A stretch of 64,000 bases of DNA from Phoma sp. XZ068 (lineage: Eukaryota; Ascomycota; Dothideomycetes; Pleosporales; Didymellaceae). The notes beneath the pieces were generated by a model. The model was not told where the DNA came from. It searched no databases and was given only the letters and a program-made list of their open reading frames with translations. How positions within the stretch are numbered: the first letter of the stretch is position 1; the number at the start of each line of letters is the position of its first letter. The position numbers were made by a program, and so were the translations under genes. Below are positions 12,617-25,175 of the stretch, piece by piece. The stretch lies in the NCBI GenBank assembly GCA_004835665.1, contig RBKR01000008.1, positions 1,364,001 to 1,428,000 of the forward strand. The letters are read 5' to 3'.

Positions 12617-12849
12617 TGTTAGACACATAGCTTATAGGAGTTAAATACTTGTATTACTACGCTTAGGTAGGGCGTAGTTACTAGAGTTACCTCTGTGCAG
12701 GGTAACTAGAGTATATAGAGCCTAGCTTAGCTGTTTATTACAAGGTAGCAAACAGTCTACTATTAATTAACCTTGTTTAGGACTGTTGTAGTCCTGCCTG
12801 CTTATATTAATACTTCTCTCCCTAGTGCCCCTAGCTATTAAGCCTGACA
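12617..12849 (+). repeat. 5' LTR of element C
   Basis: A 233-bp repeat starting TGTTAGACACA and ending GCCTGACA, with the TG...CA ends intact. The 3' copy begins TATTAG and ends CCTAATA, showing more mutation. Confidence 0.93.
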
Positions 12850-13180
12850 TTCTGTTTGCTCTCTTTACTAGAGAGTAGATTGTAGTATTACAGAATAAGT
12901 AACTAATTAAGCCCTATTGCAGAGGAACTCACCCTGGAACTACAGGAAGCCTCTTTTCCTGTAGCAACAGGGGAGTCCTCTACCTTAAGGACAGCAGAAA
13001 CTTAAGACACAATACCAAGGGACAATTAACCTATTGTCTCCTTAAATATAACAAACAAGGCATAAGGCTTGTTAGTACAAGCCAGCAGACCCTCTAATAG
13101 GTCACAGCAGCCTATAGAGGCCTAGAATACCCTAGTAGTAAACAGTATAGAATAAGAGCTGCAAGAGTTAGAAGCTTAGC
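12850..13180 (+). other. Leader of element C
   Basis: Between the 5' LTR and the first readable gag frame I see no gene. The primer-binding site should be at its left edge, but I cannot match it to a particular tRNA. Confidence 0.5.
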
Positions 13181-14150
13181 ACGAGAGGGCTATAAAGATG
13201 CAACAAGTAGCTTACCTTAAGGAAACAAAGGCTAGATACCTTGCTAGAGATGTTAATGCCCTGTAAGCTATCCCTAGTAGAGCTCTGTTAGCTACAGCAG
13301 TTCCTGTAGTCCTAACTTTGGGTTTACCTTGCCCTAAGCTACTATATGTGTTTACTAAGTAGACACATGTAGTATATAACTGCTAGAAGCAAGATTGTAA
13401 GCAGTTTTTTAACAGACTGCCTGCTAACTTCCTATAGGAGGCGTAAAAGGTTAATTTTAGTGTATAGTACCTGTTAGAGACTATAAAGACCTTATAGTTA
13501 GCATACTATACTAACTAACTTTACACAAATCCCTTATAGAATCTAACCTAGGAAGCTATAAAAGCTATAATACTAGGCTCTCTAGGCACTATCTTAGAAA
13601 GGAGATAAAAAGTATATAAGGCCTTAAGTTGTGCTAAAATACTTCCTTATAGCAGTCCTATAGATTTACTAGATTATATAAGGCCTTACTAGGAAGAACT
13701 AGGCAATATATATAGAGTAAACCTCTAAGTAATTAGATATATCTATACATTGCCTAAAGAGATATAAAGGTAGCTATTTATATACCTAAAGGAGCGTTAT
13801 ATAATACTTAGCTAGGTAGAAGAGGTTACTAATATAATTTATTAATAAAGAGGCTATTCTAAGAACTTAAAGGAGGAAAAACCTCCTAAGGAGTTAGGGA
13901 AGTAGAAAGGTAACTTAAAAGATATAAAGAGGTCTAAAGAGGCTACTAAGTATAAGAAAGAGAGTAGTCTTAACTATAGTAGCCTAAAGAGGCTTAAGGG
14001 GTTAAAGCTAAGAGTAGACTACTCTATAGTAACTTGTTATAGGTATAGGGAGGTAGGATATATTAGACTAAAGTGTCTAAACTCTAATAAGTCTATAAAA
14101 CTTAAAGAAGAGGAGGACTTAGGAAAAGGTAAGAGGCAGAAGGATTAAAT
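13180..14150 (+). pseudogene. gag of element C
   Basis: A plus-strand frame with RIP-type stops encodes a capsid-like protein rich in Leu, Tyr and Lys, followed by a basic stretch and a CCHC zinc knuckle at 14035-14076. In the knuckle the first and last Cys are TGT, while the second Cys and the His have become TAT. It would have formed the virus-like particle and bound element RNA. Confidence 0.7.
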
Positions 14151-14239
14151 CTACTCCTTCTTGCCTATATCTCTTATATATAGAAGAGTAGGGATCTTAG
14201 CACCCTTTATATAGTATTACACTCTTAGCTAGTATAGCT

Positions 14240-17200
14240 GCTTATAGTAGAAGCAACTATAGGATCTTCTAGACTAATAGAGGCCTTAGTAGATAGGGGC
14301 TCCTAGCTTAATTTACTCTCTACAATTATAGTAAAGGAGCAAAATCTCTATATAGATCCCCTGCCTAAATTCCTTATAGAGGGGGTAGATAAGTCTATAA
14401 TATAGATATATAGCACTACAACTATAAGAATAACTATAGTTAACTTATAAGGCTATAAGGAGGCAGGTAATATACTATTTATAGTTACTAACCTTAGAAG
14501 GTACTAAATATATTTAGGCCTGCCTTAGATTAATATATATTAGCCTAAGATTAATTATACTACTTAGTGCGTGCTCTTTAGAAGAATAAAGGTTAAGAGT
14601 ATAACTAAATTTTCTAAGATAGTATTAGAAGATACAGAAGAGTTTAATTACACTATACATAACCTCTAGACAGACATATATACCTGCCTTATAGCCTTTA
14701 TAGGCTAGAACAGGCCAGATTAACCTAATATAGACAAAATGCCTATATACTATACTAATTTTATAGATATTATATTAGAAGATAATATATAGTGTTTACC
14801 TAACTATAGCTTAAACAACTTAGTAATTAATTTAGCTAAAGGAACTACACCCCTGTATTAGCCCTTATATAGTCTATTAGAGGCAGAATTAGTAGTGTTA
14901 TAGAAATACCTAGTTAACTATATAGCTAGAGGCTAGATTTAACGCTTAAGATCCTCTGCTAGAGCCTTAATATTATTTACAAAGAAGAAGGATAGTAGTT
15001 TATACCTTTATATAGACTTTAGAGGCCTTAATAAGATAACTATAAAGAACTAGTACTTATTACTCTTAATCTCTAAATCTCTAGATTGCCTCTTAAAGGC
15101 AAGGGTGTTTACTAAACTAGATATTAAGGACGCCTATTATTAGATCTAAATAAGAAAAGAAGATAAATAGAAGACTATATTCTAGACTAGATATAGTTAT
15201 TTTAAGTATACTGTTATACTCTTTAGCCTAATAAACATACCTACTTAGTTCTAGGTATATATAAATAAAGCCTTGGCAGGACTAGTAGATATTACGTGCA
15301 TTATATACTTAGATAATATCTTAATATTCTTAAACACAGAAGAGGAGCATATTGCCTATATTTAAGAAATTCTAGAATAATTATAGCAATATAAGCTATA
15401 TATTAAGCTATTAAAGTATAAATAGTATATATAGTGTATAGAGTACCTTAGATATGTAGTATCCCTATAAGGGGTTAGTATTAACCTAGAAAGGGCTAAA
15501 ACAATCTAAGATTAGCTATTACTAGCTATAGTATGCAATATACGCGTTTTTATAAGATTTATAAACTATTATTAATGCTTTATTAAAGGATTTAGCTGTA
15601 TAGTACTCCTACTTACAATATTAATAAAAAAGGACCTAGGTTAGGCCTAGGCTAGGCTAGCTATAAAGAAGGAGGAAAGCTAGCTGCTGCGCTTGCTAAA
15701 GGTAGTAAAGAAAGCCTTTAAGCAGCTAAAGAATGCCTTCTTAATAGTCCTAATTCTTACTTACTTTAAGAAAGAGAAATAAACTAGATTAGAAGTTAAT
15801 GCTTTAGGTAGAGTAATTTTAGGTATACTAAGCTAATATAGCCTAGAATAGAGCAAGGTAGACTAATAGAGGCTAATAGGCTTTTATTTATGCAAGCTTA
15901 TCTAAGCAGAGTATAACTATAACACACACAATTAGGAATTACTAGTAATTATAAAGAGTGTAAAGTACTAGCAATATTACCTCTAGGGGATCTATTTTAA
16001 AATTCTTATAGACTATATAAACCTAAAATAGTTTATAGAGACTAAGGTGTTAAACTACTAGCAGGTTTAGTTATACTTAGTACTAAGCTAGTATAATTTT
16101 ACTTTAACCTACTAACCTAGAAAAATAAACCTAGCAGATAGGCTATTAAGGAGACCTAACTATATAAGTAAGGCATAAAAGCTCTCCTAAAAGTATAATT
16201 AGGCATTTATATAACTAATAAAGGACCTCTTAAATAGGAAAAGAGACCTAAGCACTTTAGTAGCTGCAGTAATAACATAGTTAAAGGTAATATATACTCT
16301 ACTAGAGGAGACAAGTATAGCTCTTTAGGAATTCTAGAAGGCTAATAAGCAATCTCTAAGGGAACCTAGAACTATAGAAGAAGAGTCTAATATAGAAATA
16401 GACACTAAGACAGATACTAGCGCTGTAGGGCCTAAAATAGCCTATAATAACCTAGAACGCTCTACTGTATCCTAGTTAGGTGTTAAGGAGCTAGTAATAC
16501 TACAGGAAAGAGTAGAAGCCCTTTATAAATACTATAATAACCTAATAGCAGGATATTTTAGTATAAGAAGGACATTAGAGAAACTCTAGTGCTAATATAT
16601 ATAGAAGGGTATAAGAGAGGACATAGCTTAGTACTGCAGGGAGTGTATACCTTATAAAAGGTTAATACTAGTAAGGTATAAACTATACAGGCTGCTAGTA
16701 CTACTCCTACTACCTAATAGACTATAGGAGGAGGTTATAATAGATTTTATTATAGAACTCCCCCCTAGCAAGATAAGTAGTATAGTATATAATATAGTGT
16801 TAGTAGTAGTATGCTAATTAACTAAAATAGCCTATTATATCCTAGCTAGGGGCAATTAGGACAGAGTTAACCTAGTATAGTCCTAGATAAGGGAGATAAT
16901 CTAATTATATAGAGCCCCTAAATAAATTATTTCTAACTAGGGCCTACTAATAAATATAAAATACTAGGACACCTTTTAATATTATCTAAACTCTAGAAGG
17001 GTTCTTATATCTACCTATTACCTACAGACAGACAGACAGACAGAAAGGCAGAACTAGACCTTAGAATAATATCTTTAATACTACTGTTTATTAGAACAGG
17101 ACAATTAGGCCCTATAGATTTTAGTAGCAGAGTTTATATATAATAATAGTATATACTTAACTATTAAGACTACACCCTTTTAGGCAAACTATAGTTTAGA

Positions 17201-17732
17201 CCCTAGGGGGGTAGACTAGCCTAGTATAGCCCTTAGCTAGGGCAAATTGCCCCTTAGGAGGCAGGTTGCAACTAAACTTCTAGAACTATAATAGGAATAT
17301 AAGAAGAAGATACTTATAGTAAATACGTATTAACAGGTATACTAGAATAAGTTAAGGTTACCTATTCTATTTACTATAGGCAACTAAGTTATAGTTTTAA
17401 ACTAATATATGCAATTAACTAGGCCAAAACGCAAACTAGATTAGAAGTATGTAGGCCTAGGGCGTATAATAGCCTAGATTAGGCTATTATTGTTTAAAGT
17501 AGACCTACCTAGACTCTAAAGCGTTTATCTAGTCTTCTATATATTATTATTAGAACCTTTTAACCTAAAAGGCCTACTTCTACACCTAGCAACCCTAATT
17601 TTAGACACTCTTTGCACTTATAGCAATAATGTATAGGAAGTAGAAAAAATACTTAAATAAAAGTAAGATAAGGATGGAAATTAGCTCTATTATATAAAAT
17701 AGGCTAATTTTTCTTCTAAAGAGAACTTATAG
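14240..17732 (+). pseudogene. pol of element C: protease, RT, RNase H, integrase, start of chromodomain
   Basis: Protease: a VD-x-GS motif with Asp at 14292-14294 (the Thr codon is altered). Reverse transcriptase about 14870-15450, with YLDN at 15306-15317, one G-to-A step from YLDD. RNase H about 15600-16070. Integrase about 16500-17350, including a QTDRQTER segment at about 17023-17055. A chromodomain starts near 17640 (VEKILKQKQ). The chromodomain frame stops where element D is inserted and resumes at 27051, so D landed in codons of this domain. Stops sit at Gln/Trp positions. Confidence 0.82.
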
Positions 17733-17998
17733 TGTGCCGGAGCACAAGGTAGCCACTATAGTAGGTACTAGAAGTGCTTAGTAACTAGCTTAAATTAGTA
17801 GTCTAGTTAGTATTAGATTGGTAGTTCTTAAGCAACAGACAGACAGACAACACACAATATAAATTAATATTATAATAACTATTGTTTATAACTATCTTGC
17901 TATAATAGATTCTTAACTATTCTAACTCTTCTATTCTACTTAGTACTGCTAGGTTTAACAAGTAACTATACTAGGTGTACTTCTCTATTACTAGTATA
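17733..17998 (+). repeat. 5' LTR of element D
   Basis: A 266-bp repeat beginning TGTGCCGGAGCACAAGG. Its partner at 26781-27046 begins TGTGCTAGAGCACAAGG. It contains a short ACAGACAGACAGACA run. Confidence 0.9.
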
Positions 17999-18038
17999 AA
18001 ATAGTAACCTAACTAGGAGGTTATAGTATAACTTAGCA

Positions 18039-18235
18039 GTATTAGTATTATTAGTATTTAGCTATTAGATTGCTATAGAACATTATATAAGCTTAAAGTA
18101 TTAGAATTATTAGTATTATTAGTATTTAGCTATTAGATTGCTATAGAACGTTATACAAGCTTAAAGTATTAGAATTATTAGTATTATTAGTATCTAGCTA
18201 TTAGATTGCTATAGAATATTATATAAGTTTAAAGG
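18039..18235 (+). repeat. 68-bp tandem repeat, about three copies, in the leader of D
   Basis: The segment GCTATTAGATTGCTATAGAA recurs at 18061, 18129 and 18197, an exact 68-bp period. Copies differ only by C/T or G/A transitions. It lies between the 5' LTR and gag, where packaging or dimerisation signals are expected in LTR elements. Function unknown. Confidence 0.93.
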
Positions 18236-18399
18236 GGGAGCTAGTTAACCCTAAGAAACTAATAATATACTAGCCTCCTAATAACTAGGATATTACCCCT
18301 TATAAATAAACTTTATTAGATATAAGATTATTACTCTAGTAAGAAGTTTTATTAATATCTAGAGGGATCTAAATCTAGAGAAGCTAACTGCCTAGAAAA

Positions 18400-20930
18400 G
18401 ATAAGAAAAGAAGTAGTAAGGAAGACTACAGACACAATAGAAGAAACTAATATTAATAAAAACACTACTAAAAAGCTAAAAAGAAAGAATAAGAAATAAT
18501 ATCTAAATTTAAACCTAACTATAGTCCTCTTCTAAGTACTTTTACTAAAGACTTAAGGCTAGATAGTTTATTAGCTACCTTAACAGCTTACTAAGTCTTT
18601 ATACCTATAAGAGAACATACTATTTATTTAGTATTTAATAGAAAGGAAGTAACAGAGTTCTTAGATAATTATAATTAAATAACTAAAAATAGGGGTCTAA
18701 ATAAGACCTAGAAGGTCTAGCTCCTTCTAGACTATTATAAGGAGTATTATAGGCGCTTTATTAAACACTTAAAACTATATATTAAGACTAATTAGCCTGC
18801 CCTCTAAGACACTATAAAGGAATACTAGAAGAATTAGGACACCTTCTAGAGAATAGGCAGCTAAGCCTTCCTAGAAGCGTATATAGAAAGCACTAATTAA
18901 TTATTTCTAGGCCTCTCTAATTACTATACTAACTTTATAGTATATAGTAATACCTATAAGAGGGGCAATTAGATTCTCCTAATAGAGGAAGGATACTTCT
19001 TCTTCCTTAGTCTCCCTAGAGAAGACTAGAACCTTATTTTATTTAATATGCTAGAGGGTCTAGAGATAAAGAACTAGTCTACCTTTTAACTTAAAGCTAT
19101 ATATAAGTTTATAAAGAAGGTATATAAGCAACGCCAAGGCCTATATAATTCCTCTGCTAGGAGGGACAGAACGCAAGCAGCAGAGATATACTAATTAATT
19201 AGAAAAGTAAACTATACTAGTAATCTATAAGAGCTAGTCTAATAGGCTTAGAAATAACTTATAATAAAGCTAGATACTCTAGCTTAATCTCTCCCTGCTA
19301 GAGTAGATAAAAAGGTAGAGAAGCTTATCTAAGCTATAGGAGATTAGAAACTATCCTTAGCTAAAGTTGCTACTATTATAGGTATAAACAAAGGGGTAAG
19401 GAACATCCTAAAAAATCTAATAAATTATACCTACTTTATATCCTAGGCTACTAAGGCTAGAGGCTAAACCTAATAGAATAATAGTTTATATATTACTGCT
19501 ACCCTACCTAACATTAACTCCTTAAGAAGAATAATAATAATCTAAGGTAGGGAGTATAATAATACTTATAATATATATAGAGAACTAAACTACTATGCAA
19601 GAGATTATAAGCTGTACCAAGCCCTTGTAAGGATAGGGTAGTGTAGCTACTGCTTTAACTAGAATTCTAGAGTTTAAACTTTCTTCTTTAGTTCTATACA
19701 CTACTAGATTACTCTAGTCTCTAGCATTACTCTATAGACTTATTAGCTTAACTAGTTAAAGCAAAAGATCTAGGATTACTTTAATATCTCTTAGAACATA
19801 CTAGACTAGCTAGCCTTGTCTATAAAACTAGACCTCTTTAAAGGGATAGACTCCTGCCTAAAGGGGACATTTTATAGGAATAATAACCCCTATAAGCTAA
19901 TTCCTAGCTAGTAACTAACTAATAGTATAAGTGCCCTAACCTACAATTAGAATATACAAACTAGTATAGTATTAGCTGTTAGCCCTTTTAGAATTATAGA
20001 CAAGAGAGATGCTAAAGTTATAAGCCTAGATTATATTAATAGCTAGTATATTATCCTAGAGGCATATAGTAAAGATAAAGACCTAGACTAGGTTAATACT
20101 GTAACAAGGTTCTAAAAGTTTTAAACCTAACTAATAGACTAGGTTCTAGAAAAGGCCTAGAACACCTTAGTCTATAAGGCCAAGTCTATAGTAGACCTTT
20201 CTATAAGCTAGCTAGTAGCAGAATATGCTTATTAAGAAACTTATAAAAGAAGCGTTTAGAACAAAGGGTCTAGTTAGGACTGCTTAGTTATAATAGAAGA
20301 TAAGGATAATAAGTTAAGTATACTTCCTTTTATAAGTTAGCTATATAACTAGCCCTTTACTATAGTAAAGCTACTAGTAACTAAGGAGGCTTCTATAGGA
20401 AATAGGGTAGACTTATAAAGGAAAAAGTTAAAAAGTATATCTCCTTCTAATAGTAACCTTGCTACTCTGCTCTGCCTAAATATAAATAAACTACTAGCAG
20501 CAATCCTTCTCTAGAAGGTTAGAGGTATTACTATTAGTAACTTAGTATTATAAAAGAATATAGGTTTACTATTATAGGCTGTAATAAAAGAAATATTAGC
20601 GCAACTATTAGTAAATATTAATATAAATATCGCCCTAGACTTTCTAGAAGGCTCTAACTAATTAGTAGTTACTAGGTCTTACCTAGTAACTCCTAATTAG
20701 CTAGAGATATACAGAGTAGCTACTAGCGCAGATTCCTATCTCTAGAAGGCCTAGACTTATAACCAACCTAATAAATACTACCTACTTTTATCTAAGATAG
20801 TAAGGTTATAATATTTAGTAAAGAATTCTAGTAATATATAGGAGGACTAGGATCTAAGCAATAATATAGCTAAACTAAATAAGGCAGTTAGGTAGGAAAC
20901 AGTTATATACTAAGACTTGCTATTATACTA
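18400..20930 (+). pseudogene. gag-like ORF of element D
   Basis: A plus-strand frame interrupted by RIP-type stops runs through this stretch. It is long for gag (over 800 codons). The middle reads as a helical, Lys/Tyr/Leu-rich protein. Near 19360-19420 there is a Cys/Tyr and Lys-rich stretch that may be a degraded zinc knuckle, but I cannot confirm it. Assignment rests mainly on its position before the protease. Confidence 0.5.
20664..20702. repeat. Near-perfect palindrome, copy 1
   Basis: Arms AATTAGTAGTTACTAGGT and ACCTAGTAACTCCTAATT pair with one mismatch around a 3-base loop (CTT). A reverse-oriented copy lies at about 25029-25067. The two copies bracket the pol region of D. Confidence 0.8.
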
Positions 20931-20934
20931 GGCC

Positions 20935-23900
20935 TATATTAGGGACTATAGAGTTAGTTGCCTTATTAATACTAGGGCCTAGATAAACCTCCTTTAATTT
21001 AGTACCTGCCAAGCCTTAGGCCTTACTTATAAGGAGATAGATTAAGACTTAGACAAGAGTATAGTAATAGTAAATAGTAGCGTTAATCTATTTATTAGAA
21101 CTGCGTAGAACGTTCCTATTAAAGTAGAAGAAGTAGTAATAATAACCTATTTCTAAATTATATAAAACCTAATAAGATCTATTATCCTTAGAACGCCCTA
21201 GTACTTAGCTGCCTAGCTAGCTATCTAGTATAATATATTTAGACAAGCTTTATGCAAGATCCTCTCTAATAATAAAAGAAGAAATACTTCTTTTATTACT
21301 TCTAACTTTATACTCTACTACCCTAACAACACTAAGAGCAAATAGGGAAAAGACTAAAGGGTCCTTATATTAGGTATAAGGACCTAGCTAAAAATAAGAC
21401 CCTATACTAGTTAACATGCTTAGTAGCTATAGTTAGTTATAAGTTACTTTATATAAACTCTAGCGCTAGCCCTAAGGAAGCTAGACCTAACCTGTTCTCC
21501 TATATAAATTAGTTATTATTAAAATAAATTTCTAAGGGTAGAGATCTAAACTAAACCTATATAGATAAAGAATACCTATAGCTTATATTAGAGACTATAA
21601 GGCCTTTCTTATACCTAACAGGACTCTAAGTAACTAATAAGGGCTTCTAATCTATAAGCCTAGAAGTTTATATATTATATAAACAAGTAGAGATAAAGGT
21701 TTACCTAGTTAATAAGCCTAGGGAAGTAACACTAATAAGGCTAGAAAGAGAGAATTAGAAATAGACAGCTATTAAGAAGCAACTACTTATTTAGAGTCTC
21801 TAACTACTAGATATTAGTCTATTTAACTATATATTTAAAGTAAGGCATGCCCTCTTCCCTTAAGGTATATATCTTAACCTAGAAAGGCTAGCTGCCTAGA
21901 AGTTTAGGGATATACTGCGTTTAAAAGAAAGGGATATATTTAGAGAGATAATCCTAAACTATAAAACTGCTATTACTTTTACCTTCTAGGAATCTAGAAG
22001 AATATAAGAAGATATAATACTACTATACTAAGTTTAAACTATCCTATATAAGGTATAGTAAGTCTAAATATTCCCTATAGCTAAAAGCTAGGAAGAGGAG
22101 CTTATTAAGATACTCCTAGAATGCATTAACTAAAAGGCGTTAGAAAGGTACAATAGTTAGTATTAAAATCCTTAGCACCTAGTTACTAAGAAAAATAAAG
22201 GGCTATAGTTTATAAACAATACTTAGCATATAAATAAAGTAACTCTATAGGATACTAGCACTCTACTAACTGTAGATAAATTCTCTAAGTAATTTGCTAG
22301 ATGTAAGATTATATTACTTATAGACTTCTTCTCTAGATATAATTAAATTACCTTATATAAGGATAGCCAAGATATAACAGCAGTTATAATACCTATTAGT
22401 CTGCTATACTCCTACACCTTAGTGCAAGGAGCTACTAACTTAGTTACTATCTTCTAGAGAATAATAATAAAAATACTTAAGGACTATTAGCTATATACTA
22501 TACTATTTTTAGATAATATTACCTGTAGTAGACTAAAGACAGATTATAATAACAAGGAGGCACTGCTAGGTATAAGAAAGTTTATTCTAGAGCATACTTA
22601 ATAACTAGACTAGGTACTTGCTAATATTAAACAAGCTAGAGCTATAGTTTTAGGAAAGAAGTGTTACTAGAGCTATAATAGGCTTAATATTATAGGTTAT
22701 AAAGTAACTAGTAACAGCAGGCTACTAAATAAGGATAAGGCAGCAAAGATTTTAAACTAGCCTAGCTATTAGAATATATAAGAAGTTTAGATATTTATAG
22801 GCATCTGCATCTATTATTAAATCTAGGTGTAATTATTCTCCTAGAAAGCAAGACTACTATTTAACTTGCTAAAAGATAATACTAAATAGAAATAGGGACC
22901 TATTAAGTAGGCTATAATAGATACTATAAAAGTATATATTACTAGCGCCCTAGCCCTTGCAACTATAGACTATAAAAGTAGTACACTTATCTACCTTTTA
23001 GTAGACTCTAGTAAAGACAGCATAGAAGCTATCTTAGAATAAGTAGGTTATAATAGCTAGCGCTACCCCTGTAGGTTTAAAAGCACCCTATAGTTAAAAG
23101 ATTAGAGCTAATAGCACTTAACTAAACTTAAGTATAAGGTAGTAGTTTAGGCTCTAAAGAAGTTCTAGATATAGCTATATAGGGTGCACTTTATTATTAA
23201 AATAGATACTAAAACGCTTATTATATAACTAAACAGGTCTTCTACAGACCTGCTAGGTTCTGTTATAAATAAGTAGCTTGCCTTAATCTTACTATAGGAC
23301 TTTAAGATAAAATATATATTAGGGAAGAAGAATATTATTATAAATACTTTGTTAAGGTACTCTAAACTAGAAGGCTAGGAAAACCCTAAGGAACTAGATT
23401 TAGATATAGAAGGATTTGTTAATAACCTAATTACTAATACAGAAGAGAGTATAACTTAAACTAGAATCCTATTAAAAGAATATTTACAGGACTCTAAGAA
23501 TATTATAATCTTCCTATATATACTTTAAATACTATATAGACTAGGCTGGAAATAAGCAAGGGCCTAGAAAAAGAGGGCTATAAACTACTTTAAATAAGAT
23601 AGAGTACTGTTCTAGAAGACTTCTAGGAATATAGCTATTTAACAAGTTATTAATAATACTAACCTATAAATAGCTGCTATATAGGAGATATACTAAACTA
23701 TAGGCTACTAAAGTATAAATACTATCTACTCTATTATAGCTTAATAGTACTAGTAGGAAGACATATACTAATATATAAAAACTACTATTAATATATGCCT
23801 AGAATGCTAGTTACGCTTAGTAAAGTAGATAGTAGATATAATAATAAATACCTATATATATGCCTTGTAGGAAACAGTTGCTATAGATATTGTCTATATA

Positions 23901-24950
23901 CTAATATGCAAAGAATATAAACACCTAGTTATTGCATAAGAGTACTTAAGTAGGTAGGTTAAAGCTTAAGCTTTACTAAACAACTAATCTAGCACAGTTA
24001 CTAAATTCTTATATAAAGATATTATCTGTTGTTAGAGTATAATAAGATAATTACTTGTTAACAGAGGGCTAGACTTTGCAGATATAGTAAAGAAGCTTAC
24101 CTTAGTATATAATATAAAGAGGGTTTAAGTATCTACCTATAATCTATAGGCTATAGAGAAGGTAGAAGGTAGACACAAGCCTATTGTTAATACTCTTGCT
24201 AAACTTAATAGCCTATAGGTAGATAACCTTCTAACTATTCTACTAGTAGACTAGATCTTAATATAATTAATAGGCTATTTAGTATACTAACTAGTAACTA
24301 GGCAGAACCCTATCCTTCTAATTAACCTTTTAATCCTAATATAGTAAACCTTGCTATACTAAGTAGTTAAAAATAGAACTAATTTACTTTTAATATAAGT
24401 AATATAGCTTAACTTAAGAGATTAATTTATAAAGGACTTAATATCCTAGACTAAGCATCTCTAGCTTAGCAAGAAGGAATACTAGGATAACTATAAAGAG
24501 ATTTAGAACAGAGAGTTTATACTAGATAATCTAGTCCTGCTATAGGATTTAGTAAGAGATATTAATATATTAAGAGCTTAGAAGCTCTTAAAAAGGTAGC
24601 TTGGCCTATATAAAGTCTCCCTATATAGAACATCTACTCTATAGGGCATATATATGTTAGAAGACCTTAATAGTATAAAAATACCCTATATAGTGCCTAG
24701 ATAGAGACTAAAGCTATTTATCTAATAAATAAGAGATAATGTTAATATAGAGTATTAAGGTCTACTAAAGATATAGCCTAAATAGATTATAGGTCTAACC
24801 TAGAATAAAAGGCTAGCAGACTTAAGGGCTGCTATCCTATATATTAAACTCTAGTTACTTATATAAAAAGAATATAACCTCTATAAATACTATAACACAG
24901 ATACCTCTAACTCTTTATTATAACTATAAGCCTAGGACAGACTCTTATGT
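20935..24950 (+). pseudogene. pol of element D: protease, RT, RNase H, integrase
   Basis: Protease at about 20959-21000 reads LINTRAQINLL; the catalytic Asp (20968-20970) is now Asn and the Gly Arg, both G-to-A changes of a DTGAQIN-type site. Reverse transcriptase about 22200-22750 with an IDFFSRYNQI block and FLDN at 22506-22517. RNase H about 22900-23300, including LLVDSSKD and an NALLRY end. Integrase about 23500-24400. This order is Gypsy-type. All frames carry TAG/TAA at Gln/Trp positions. Confidence 0.78.
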
Positions 24951-25028
24951 AGGGGAGAGGGTTAAACTTAATATTAGTATTATATTATACTAGTCTACGC
25001 TAGCACTTACTTAAAAATAAATCTAGCT

Positions 25029-25067
25029 AATTAGGAGTTGCTAGGTAAGACCTAGCAACTACTAATT
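25029..25067. repeat. Near-perfect palindrome, copy 2 (inverted relative to copy 1)
   Basis: Reads AATTAGGAGTTGCTAGGT, then AAG, then ACCTAGCAACTACTAATT. It is the reverse complement of the copy at 20664-20702 apart from A/G-type differences, and weaker inverted similarity continues about 35 bp towards pol. It lies between pol and the third ORF. Confidence 0.8.
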
Positions 25068-25175
25068 AGCTAACTCTACTAATATTTTAGACCTACTAAA
25101 GGCTAGTAATAATAGAAGTATAGAGTAAAAGTTAAAGAGAGTAGTAAAAATATAGGTAGGCAGTAAAGGAGTGCA

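Noticed and set aside
17023..17055. CAGA microsatellite in element C
   Set aside because: It encodes the conserved QTD-x-QTER segment of the integrase, so it is coding rather than a simple repeat expansion.
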